64,000 nucleotides of DNA from Tetracladium setigerum (lineage: Eukaryota > Ascomycota > Leotiomycetes > Helotiales). The notes under the pieces are model-generated. The model was not told the origin of the DNA, did no database searches, and worked only from the letters and a program-made list of their open reading frames with translations. The translations under genes were made by a program, and so were the position numbers. The stretch lies in the NCBI GenBank assembly GCA_031472005.1, contig PZJY01000008.1, positions 1,302,001 to 1,366,000 on the forward strand. The letters run 5' to 3'. Shown one piece after another: positions 55,601-64,000 of this stretch; the first letter of the stretch is position 1, and every line of letters starts with the position of its first letter.

Positions 55601-57671
55601 TTCGCAACCCCATTATTGTTTTGTCGCCCGCAGCCAATAATCCGGCATTCGTACTTCAATTTCTTTCTGCTGGTCACACGCACAATTCAAGCTTTTACCT
55701 CGCCTCAGGCAAAGAGAAAGCGGTCTCGAATGAGTAGGTCCTAGCTACCTTACAGTTCCAGTATACGAGCCTAATGAGTAGTCACCGCATAAACATTGTT
55801 CCTAACCACCTCGCACGACCGGCCGTAATCTCGTTGTCCCCAAAAGGGCCCAGGGTCAACTTGGTCAAGAGTCAGTCGAGATCCACCAATGCGAGCAGCT
55901 GGCGTGCAAATCTAAGACGAGCATCTCCATAATTCTCCACACCTGGAAGCCCAAAGCCCTGTCAACAGATGGCAGGAGTAGATTTAGATTCAGGGTCCTC
56001 CCGGGCAAACTTTCTCGACATTCACCGCTTAGCGAGTGGAGGGTAAATAGATCGGATGAAAGGTCGAAGATGACATCGTGTGATATATAGATTACTTCAG
56101 ATGAGACTCGGGAGAGTGGCGATGCCTTCCAAAGAAACTAGAGATGTTGACATATACTAAGAGGGACGCGGTGAAGCAGCAGCATTCCAGCATGTAGATT
56201 TATTATTGCGAGGAGGAGGAGGAGGAGGAGGAGGAGGAGTCAATGCCAAGGCTGGTATACAGTAAATAAAAACAAGTAACTCTTAGAGCTGGAGGACCCA
56301 TCGTCATCACATCAATATCAGATGGATGATCATACTATAAGGGATAGATGGATGGATAGATGGATGGATAGGAGTGGCTTGATATGCTCCTTGCATCTGC
56401 TGTTTCTTGTTGCTGGCACAGTCGGACCGTTCAAGCGCGAGTTTGCGAAGACAATACTCGAGCGTCGTCACTTCCCTCACTCTCCAGTCAGTCGTAAGTA
56501 GGTAGCCAGTCTGCGAACACCAGCGGACGGAGGGAGTTCCACTCGATCCTTCTTGGGTGTATGGAGGAGCCCAGCTCCGGGACGAGCAACCAGCACCAGT
56601 CACCGCGACCACGCAACAAGAACAACAACAGCAACTCGCAGCAAGGCGCCTACTTACTGTAAGGTTAGGCTCAATAAATATCACCTGCAAGCGCAAGTAC
56701 AGCCCAGGACAGGACAGGACAGTAGTAGTCGTCTCGCCCGTCAACGGATGATTTATTATTGGTTATTCAAGCCGGTTATGATTTATTTCTTACCATTGAT
56801 ACTTACATTGATAGCCATCTACATGTCACCACTATTGTTATTATTAATGCTATCATGTATTTGCATGTATTTACATGTATTTACATCTACTTCTTCTAAA
56901 ACCATTATTTGTCTACCCACCTACGTACGGTATCCTCCAACAGAAACTGGGTGCACTAATGGAGAGAGCGAAGGAGCTAGCTATTTTACATTACATTCAT
57001 ATATGCGGCGCTAGGTCGGTAGTTCCTCGGCCATCCCATCCAGCCTTCAGAGAAAGTCCACAAGGCACAATGCACAGTAAATATGCACATGCGCCCGAGA
57101 GATTAACCCAAGTCATCCCAAACCCACAATAATCTTCTTTCGAGGGAATTCTAATTGCCCGTCCGCTGCGGACTACTAGCTACATCACGATAATCTTGTA
57201 CGGTTGGTTGTACCTCTCTCTACCTCTCTCTCTCTCTCTCTCTACCTCGACAGGTGTCAGGCGCATAAATACTCCAGCATCCCCCTCCCCCTTGGGCATC
57301 ACTCCCTTCCACCCCTTCAACTAGGTACTGACCCAACCCAAGCATCTCAAAAGTCTGGAGGAGTGGAATACATTATTCCTCTTTGTCCCGAACATCGTCG
57401 ATTTTGACTGTCCTCGTGCCGTTGCCCCTGTCCACCCACCCCCGTCCATTCCTCGGTCGAGAGAATGCGCTTCTGGCGACGGTTAAGAAAGCCATTACAA
57501 CAACCTGGATGAGGCTGTCATACTATACCACATACCACATAATCCTTCAGGGCTTTCAACATTTCCCATATCATCAGATCACCCACGACCTGACGACCGC
57601 CTTCGACTCCTGTTCTTGACCTTCCTCATCCCCTTTCCACCGATACTCCGAAAATACCTGGGTCAACAGAC
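52681..57671. other. Long intergenic region, 5 kb, no gene recognised
   Basis: The largest gene-free stretch in normal-GC sequence here. It contains simple repeats: AGAGA near 55077-55097, an AGCAA run at about 55217-55237, GAG repeats (about 56212-56237), GATG repeats (about 56345-56372) and a CT run (about 57214-57243). Short open frames occur on both strands but none shows conserved motifs or clean splice joins. It may include long 5' leaders of the PHO80-like gene or an unrecognised non-coding RNA. Confidence 0.5.
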
Positions 57672-58682
57672 ATGTCTCGCTCGGCAAATTCGTCGGGCGC
57701 ATCCTCGGTGACGATGACGGAGACCTACCCCATCCACGAAACTGAGGATTCCTTCTTTCTTCCGCAACAACCACCTGCGCCCAACCCTTCTGCTGATGCC
57801 GGCCTGGCAGCAGCCGCACAAAACGAAGAGATCGTACCAGGCTCGCCCAATTCTCTGGACGTATTTACCATCGGACCCGTCACAGCCATCAAACTACTGA
57901 GCGCGGGAATTGAGGCCTTGGTGCGGATCACCGGCGATGTCCCGCCTACTCCTCCCCCCTCCATGGACATAGCGCCGAATATGAGAGGCATGCAGGCGGA
58001 GAAGGAAAACATTATACGAAGCAATTCATACAAGAATTTTGCCGAATTACATCAGCGCCCAAGGACACCTTCAGCCTCGAGTGCCAGCTCGGACGACATA
58101 GATGGAGTAACCTTCAAGAAGACTGCGATCGGGAGTCCAGCCATTCGAGCGGTAGAACCATACATTGTCATTGGGGAGAACGCAGAACCTTTGAACGTGC
58201 AGCACAGCGCCATCACACGGAAGTTCTACTCGAAACACCCTCCTCCCATCTCCCTCGAAGACTACCTGATGCGGATACACAAGTTCTGTCCCATGTCGAC
58301 TGCAGTCTACCTTGCGACCAGTCTCTACATCCACAGGCTTGCGGTAGAGGAACGTGCTATTCCCGTCACTCGTCGAAACAGCCATCGCTTGCTACTGGCC
58401 GGCCTTCGGGTGGCCATGAAGGCTTTGGAGGATCTCAGTTACCCACACTCACGCTTCGCAAAGGTCGGAGGAGTTAGCGAGAATGAACTGGCACGGCTTG
58501 AGATTAGTTTCTGCTTCTTAACCAACTTCGAGTTCAAGACCAGCAAGGAAAGGCTTCTGTCCCATGCCATAAGTTTACGAGAGATTGCTTCTCTACAGGG
58601 AGGGATGAACTTCAACCCGAGGCTACCATTAAGATTAAGAGGAGGTCGAATGTTGGGCCGCAGGAGAAGATGTTTGAGTTGA
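57672..58682 (+). CDS. PHO80-like (PCL family) cyclin
   Basis: A cyclin of the Pho80/PCL type, which in fungi partners a Pho85-like kinase. The first 180 residues are low-complexity, with Ser/Pro-rich segments and a conserved-looking DVFTIGPVTAIKLLSAGIEALV. The cyclin box follows (about residues 190-300) with HPPPISLEDYLMRIHKFCPMS, LATSLYIHRL, RLLLAGLRVAMKALED, and FAKVGGVSENELARLEISF ending in CFLTNFEF. The start could be 57672 or ATG 57714. After SLREIASLQ the frame gives an arginine-rich tail. The next frame instead reads RDELQPEATIKIKRRSNV and stops at 58696, which looks more natural and would need one extra base near 58598-58603. The true C-terminus is therefore uncertain. Confidence 0.8.
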   Translation: MSRSANSSGASSVTMTETYPIHETEDSFFLPQQPPAPNPSADAGLAAAAQNEEIVPGSPNSLDVFTIGPVTAIKLLSAGIEALVRITGDVPPTPPPSMDIAPNMRGMQAEKENIIRSNSYKNFAELHQRPRTPSASSASSDDIDGVTFKKTAIGSPAIRAVEPYIVIGENAEPLNVQHSAITRKFYSKHPPPISLEDYLMRIHKFCPMSTAVYLATSLYIHRLAVEERAIPVTRRNSHRLLLAGLRVAMKALEDLSYPHSRFAKVGGVSENELARLEISFCFLTNFEFKTSKERLLSHAISLREIASLQGGMNFNPRLPLRLRGGRMLGRRRRCLS

Positions 58683-59727
58683 CGGCAGATGCGTGAAGAA
58701 AGGGTTGTCATGGAGTTTAACTAGAGGCTACGCTCACGCGTTGATTGAGACCCGACTTGGACGGAGGGGGCGACAGGCAATTTGCAAGACTTCGGAGGGG
58801 AAAGCATACATACCTATACGGCTTTAAATCAATGGGGCGGCTGTGTTTTATATTCCCCGGCGTCTGGGTACCTCACTGTCAGGTGGGATGGGAAGATGGC
58901 ATTAATGTTGATTGTGTTTTGTTTCGAGCCGGATGATACCTTTTGTGGATGTTTACTGACTGCATGAATTACGCGAGGCGTTTGGAAAGTTCAGCGATTT
59001 TGGCGAGGGGAAGATTGGCATTATTGGGCACTGAAGCTCACTTGTGAGTCCCGAGGGATGGGGCATATATTTTTGGGTGGATGACATTGAGCATGTTTGT
59101 TGCGGGTTACGAGATAGTCTGTAGAAGGAATAATGTCTACTATACTATGCTACTAAATCCTGACTATCACCCATTATTGATTGGGATTTATGAGAATTCC
59201 TATCACTCACTTATTGAACTTTTTAAAGCAAGCTTCTCCTCGTTCTTTTCCTCTCTCTCCCCACTACCTAATGCTGGTGATTACTGAGATCTGTGCACGC
59301 ATCTCAAACAGCCCGGCCGGTGGTGATGTGAAAGGAAAACCAGCAACTTCCAAGAATCGACAGGAAGTTGGTGGTGTGTGGCGTGTGCTGTACCAGAGCA
59401 GGAAGGAGACTATCAAGAAAGATACAGAAGATTAGTTTGATCCCCATCCATCCATCCAACCATCCCATTCTCTAGTCCCGAGGTGGACATTCATTCGTTT
59501 TCGGCCTCATGCTCGGTCGACCATCTTGTTTGACCTGGTCGGCCTTCAACCGATGCACAAAGATAAGCCGAACCTCGAGCCTTTTTCTTACCAAACAACA
59601 CGCCAGCTTCACCACGGGTAGACGACAACGAAATCCCCAATCCTCATCCTCTTCCTTGTCTTCACCTTGCTCGAGTCTCAAGGCTTCGTCGGTACAAAGC
59701 AAACCAGCTCGCCCACAGCTTCCCAAG
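58683..59727. other. Intergenic, about 1 kb
   Basis: 3' region of the cyclin gene and promoter of the prolidase gene. A CATC repeat lies near 59443-59465. No gene is supported. Confidence 0.5.
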
Positions 59728-61292
59728 ATGGCCGACTATGAAGCAGTTCTGAAGGGAAATACCCCGCCAAAGCCCACGCAAAAAGAGTGGTGGAGTATAT
59801 GAAGAAGAAGAACCCAAATGTCAGCGGAGTGCTATACCTAGAGGGCCAAAAGACCCATATGATCGAGGACAATGATGGCGAGATGGCTTTCAGGTAGCTC
59901 TAATTGCCTCCCTACACGCGCTCCCACCCTCCCATAGATGCCCCTCGCTGACCATGTTTCTCGCAGGCAACGACGATACTTCTACTACCTCACTGGCTGC
60001 AACTTGCCAGACTCCTACCTCGCCTACGATATTGCAAGCGAGAAGTCCACCCTTTTCATCCCCCCGATCGAGCCGGAGTCGGTGATTTGGTCTGGGTTGC
60101 CTTTGTCGGTCGAAGAGGCCCTCTCCCTTTACGATGTCGACGCCGTTCTCACAAGCGATAAAGTAAATACTTCTCTTACGAAATCTAGCTCCACTTCCAC
60201 GGTCTGGGCTATTGCGAATCAAGTTTCAACGAGCATCACTTTCCTATCTTTCGACGATAAGGATTTCACACTGTTGAAGGAAGCCATCGAGGAATGCAGG
60301 GCCGTGAAGGATGAATTCGAGGTTGCCTTGACGAAAAAGGCAAACGCCATATCGACCATCGCGCATACCGCTGTCTTGAAAGCTGTTAAGGCGGCAAAGA
60401 ATGAGAGGGAGCTGCATGCGCTCTTCATTGGGACGTGTATGGCTCACGGGGCGAAGGAACAGGCGTATTATTCCATCGTTGCCAGTGGAACGGCACCTTC
60501 CACATTACATTATGTGAAGAATGACCAGCCTTTGGAAGGCAAGCTCAATGTCCTGCTCGATGCTGGTGGGGAATATGGATGCTATGCTTCTGATATTGTA
60601 TGTTTGTTCTTGGGATCATTAATGATATGGTCATTAACAGTGCGTACAGACTAGAACATTCCCGATCTCCGGCACATTCAGCCGAGAGAGCAGGGAAATC
60701 TACGATATTGTCCTGCAGATGCAACACGTTTGCACCAACATGCTCAAAGAAGGGGTTTTATGGGATGATGTCCATCTCAAAGCACACAGCATTGCCATTG
60801 AGGGTCTTCTCAACATTGGCATCCTGAAAGGCGACAAGGAAGATATCTTGAAATCCAGAACAAGTGTAGCTTTCTTTCCCCACGGCCTGGGTCATTATCT
60901 TGGAATGGACACTCATGATACCGGTGGTCACCCAAATTACAAGGACGAAGATTCCATGTTCAAATATCTGAGAGTCAGAGGTACATTACCTGCTGGAAGT
61001 ATCATAACTGTTGAACCAGGAGTAAGCTTTTCTCTTTTCCTCGACTCGTGAGAAGGAGAAAGACCGACTAATCAAACCAACCACAGATCTATTTCTGCAG
61101 ATTTATCATCGATCCCTACCTCAAAGACCAGAACACGCCAAGTACATCGATGTTGAAGTGTTAGAAAAGTACTGGGAAGTTGGCGGGGTCAGAATCGAGG
61201 ACAACATTCTTGTGACAAAGGATGGGTATGAGAATTTGACCACAGCTGTGAAGGACGTGGATGAAATGGAGAAGCTGATCAAGGGCATCTGA
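59728..61292 (+). CDS. Xaa-Pro dipeptidase (prolidase, aminopeptidase P type)
   Basis: A manganese-dependent M24 metallopeptidase that releases residues N-terminal to proline. Introns are 59894-59966, 60598-60649 and 61022-61086. The N-domain has QRRYFYYLTGC. The catalytic pita-bread fold shows all metal ligands: LLDAGGEYGCYASDI then TRTFP (two Asp), FFPHGLGHYLGMDTHD (His), TVEPG (Glu) and VRIEDN (Glu). As written the frame breaks twice. Near 59754-59759 (GGGAAAT) one more A gives LKGKYPAKAHAKRVVEY. Near 61132-61133 (AGAACACG) one more A gives DQKHAKYIDVEVLEKYWEVG. With both bases the product is about 458 residues, normal for the fungal family. The start at 59728 (MADYEAVL) agrees with family N-termini. 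Confidence 0.85.
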
Positions 61293-61861
61293 GTACAAAG
61301 TGTACGGTACTATGGAATGCTAAAGCATATCAATAGAAATACTTTGAAGCGTTCACATATTAAAATCGTGTGTTACGTCAAGTATGTACTGATGGGCAGT
61401 TGTTACATGAGCCGTAGTCGTCCCGTCGTGAGAGGAAGTCCACCTACCAGCTGACACCCCACAGTTCAAATCAGCAGAAGCATAGGATGAGGGCCAACAA
61501 TTAAAGAACAGAAATTATAAACTTTCAAGGGGTTCAAGTTAATACCTGGCGAGCAGGGGTGAATGGCGCGTCTTATCCCCAGTACCAATACTTTCTTAGT
61601 CATACGTCACGCCGAGTTTGCAAAGACAAATTCAGTGACCTTTGATCGAATACAATCTCCTGTTTTTATTCCCGGCATCGCCAAGTTGGAGAAGTAGTAA
61701 GGCAGCCTATAATAAGTCTTACCATCGATCTACGTCCTACCCAAGTCATCTATGATGCCAAAATCGGGAACCGGCTAGTTCTTCCGATATCCCCAACGAC
61801 ACATCTGCATAGTGATTATGAGTACACTCGACAGCCGAAGGTATTCACTCCTCTGCTTCGC
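61293..61861. other. Intergenic between convergent genes
   Basis: About 570 bp between the prolidase (+) and TPP-enzyme (-) stop codons. Nothing beyond 3' untranslated sequence is seen. Confidence 0.5.
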
Positions 61862-64000
61862 TCAACAACCTGGGACAACAACTGCATCTATGACAGCTGT
61901 TGTTCCACCCAAGACCGCCTCCACAGCTTTCTTCAGGACGCCTTCCAGATCAGCTGCTTTGGCTACCTTCTCCGCAAACAACTTCCCACCTGCTGCTGCC
62001 TTGGCGATGCCAGCATAGTCTGGTGTTGGATTGAAGCTGATGTTCAGTTCGTCGTTGGTGGCTTTCGAACCGAGACCGTCGGGGTGGACGAGTAGCATTG
62101 ATCGCTTGGGTGCATGCCAGCCTGTATTCTCATTAGCCAATTGTCTGCCACATTTCGAGTTCGGAGAAGTTGAGCACCTTTATTGTTGAGGACGATTGTT
62201 AGTACGGGGATATTGTATCGTTGAGAAATCCAGTAGACACTTCCTGGGACCGAGAAGAGGAAAGTACCATCACCGACGATTTGGACGACGAATTTGCCCT
62301 TCCCCTCATATTCCGAGGCGAGTTTGATGCCGAGAGCACCACCGCCAGACCAACCTAAACCACCACCTCCACAATTAATCCAAGATCCGGGTAGAGTTGC
62401 TTGAATGTTATCGGACACGAATAAAGTGTTGGTTACTGCCTCAATAGCGAATATGGAATCTTGGGGAACGCATGATCTAAGCAGGCGGCAAAGATAACCA
62501 GTTCCGAAGGAGCCATCTTCTTGGGGTTTGCTTGCATCTGCAATACTGTTCAGTCGTGCAGTGTGTGCACTTCCGAGAGCGTCCCATCTTTGTGAGTAGA
62601 GCTGAGAGTTGAGTTGATCTGCCAATGTACCTGAAATGTACTTTTCAAGCTGAGTGAGCGATGTGAAGCTGTCGGCTCGATACCTAGCAAGAGCATCTAA
62701 GTAAAAGACTGGCATTTGGTTCTTGAGGGGATCGACATCGATATGATAGACTTGAGCGGACTTTTGGGGCTTGCACAGAGTGTTGATCCATGGGACGTCT
62801 AGTTTTCTCGGTTAGCCTTTTAGGAAGAGTGTATTTGGATCACATACCACAGTCAATGATGAGAATGACATCGGCGGTTCTGATTGCCTCATCATTTCCA
62901 TATCTCAAGCCCAACCAAGCTCTGTGATCTGCTGGAAAACACATATCACTTCCTCCAGTATCTAGGACGCGAAGTCCTTTGATCGTATCAGCCAGCTTTA
63001 CGATGACTGGTACTGTAGCATGGTTTCGACCAGTGTAACCGACAATCAGTAAAGGTTCCTTGGCTCCGACCAAAGCCTCTGAGATGAGCTTGACTGCACT
63101 CTCAGACAGAGCAGCAGGCTCAACTGGGTTCCAATAAGACTGTTCCAGATGGTACGGCTCTAGATCCTCTTCCATCACTTCTCTCGCGCCACACAAGTAG
63201 ACTGGACCGGCTGGGGCACTTGTCGCAAATTGCAATGCCCGATTAACCATCTGCTTGATGTTCTTTCCTGTCTTGATTTCTGCAGTGTAGCGGCAATATT
63301 GGCCGACGATTAGTTTCTGGTCTGGCACATCTTGAATCCAGTGGATGTATTCTGTGCGTGAGCCTCGCATCTCTCCTTCAATTGTGAACGGGGAGAGACC
63401 TGCAAAGAGGAAGACTGGAGCTCGGCCGCATGATGCATTGTGCACTGCTGCTCCGCTAGACCTGGAATTAGTATGGTTGATCCTGTGCTAAGGTGGAAGG
63501 AGGAGCAACTGCAAAATCATGAACTCCGGTTGGATTGTCCATGGGAAAAGATGGGTGTGACTTTGGCACAAATATACTTACAAGCCTTGGGTTCCAACAT
63601 CAACATGAACCTGTCGATGGGTTAGCTATGTTTTCATGAGGGACGTAGTGGAAGAGGCTGCCTGGCTCATGAGGTGACCGGGGACTGAGTTACATCACTC
63701 GAGTTCGGCTCCCTTCACCTGAGGGATTGGTACATACCAAAACACACTGGGGTTTTCCAGTCAAACGAGCAAAGCCATCTGCCATTGACATTGCCACCAT
63801 CTACGAGGAGCATGATTAGAAAGGCTCGAGCGACATCTAGTCAGGGAAGAAGCTCACCTCATTGGGACAGGTGATGATCTTTGGGAATTTGCCCTGGCTT
63901 TCCTTCTGGCCCTTAACCATTGCCTCCATGATACTGGGATGATCCGAGCCTGTGTCACGATATTAGAAAGACGAAAATCAATGTTGTTGTTTAATGTTAC
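61862..64000 (-). CDS. Thiamine-pyrophosphate enzyme, acetolactate-synthase/benzoylformate-decarboxylase-like (partial)
   Basis: The C-terminal 560 residues or so of a TPP-dependent enzyme; the N-terminus lies beyond the window. Introns: 62122-62177, 62799-62847, 63462-63591, 63611-63737, 63801-63857 and one starting at 63950 whose donor GTAAC would lie exactly at 64000. One exon is only 29 nt (63582-63610). The PYR domain has the catalytic glutamate line CPNE, then MVAMSMADGFARLTGKPQ and HVDVGTQGLSSGAAVHNAS. A middle domain has PLLIVGYTGRNHATVP and DVILIIDCDVPWI. The TPP-binding domain has GDGTFLF followed by VLNNKGGWHAPKRS, the GDG...NN motif. The substrate cannot be set: fungal relatives are usually annotated only as TPP enzymes. 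No regulatory or targeting part is visible. Confidence 0.85.

Noticed and set aside
54086..57132. Several 100-150 codon open frames on both strands
   Set aside because: They overlap each other, contain simple repeats, lack motifs and show no consistent splice joins.
1..64000. tRNA or rRNA genes
   Set aside because: No segment with the A-box/B-box pattern and a cloverleaf was found. The tRNA-like segments at 15281-15302 and 26322-26338 are primer-binding sites.

Overview
This 64-kb window is nuclear DNA of a filamentous ascomycete (Pezizomycotina). The evidence is dense short GT-AG introns of 38-154 nt, a nuclear ATP synthase subunit 9 precursor, AKR1, KRE9/KNH1 and LaeA-like genes, and a 27-kb AT-rich block of decayed retrotransposons that looks like the product of RIP (repeat-induced point mutation). 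Helotiales or another leotiomycete would fit the F-box and small-secreted-protein families, but that is only an impression.

Layout. (1) 1-4652: remains of an unidentified minus-strand gene, then a divergent pair, a LaeA-like SAM methyltransferase (-) and a cytochrome P450 (+). Both can be spliced into complete proteins and may form a small specialised-metabolite locus. (2) 4653-32009: the AT-rich block. It holds a solo LTR (5692-6198), a second copy of that LTR split by an intact 8.68-kb Ty1/copia element (6851-15530), a degenerate minus-strand copia element (19030-25825) meeting a second copy head to head (25826-26909), and a degenerate Ty3/gypsy region with a recognisable reverse transcriptase (about 30880-31560) and an LTR (31584-32009). 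(3) 32010-64000: normal gene space. It holds a four-module secreted protein (-), an F-box-like protein (+), two small secreted proteins (+), SRP receptor beta (-), the palmitoyltransferase AKR1 (+), ATP synthase subunit 9 (+), cystathionine beta-synthase (-), KRE9/KNH1 (+), a PHO80-like cyclin (+), a prolidase (+) and a thiamine-pyrophosphate enzyme (-) that runs off the right edge.

Most striking observation: the intact copia element carries an extra gene between pol and its 3' LTR, antisense to pol. That gene has its own TATA box, at least two canonical introns, a Pro-Glu/acidic low-complexity tract and a six-cysteine motif. Because it is antisense, its introns would not be spliced from the element's genomic RNA and could persist through retrotransposition.

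Second observation: at least three conserved genes (secreted multi-module protein, cystathionine beta-synthase, prolidase) need one extra base at short homopolymer runs to restore the family reading frame. All are apparent single-base deletions, which points to consensus errors in the assembly rather than to pseudogenes.

No tRNA, rRNA or CRISPR array was recognised.
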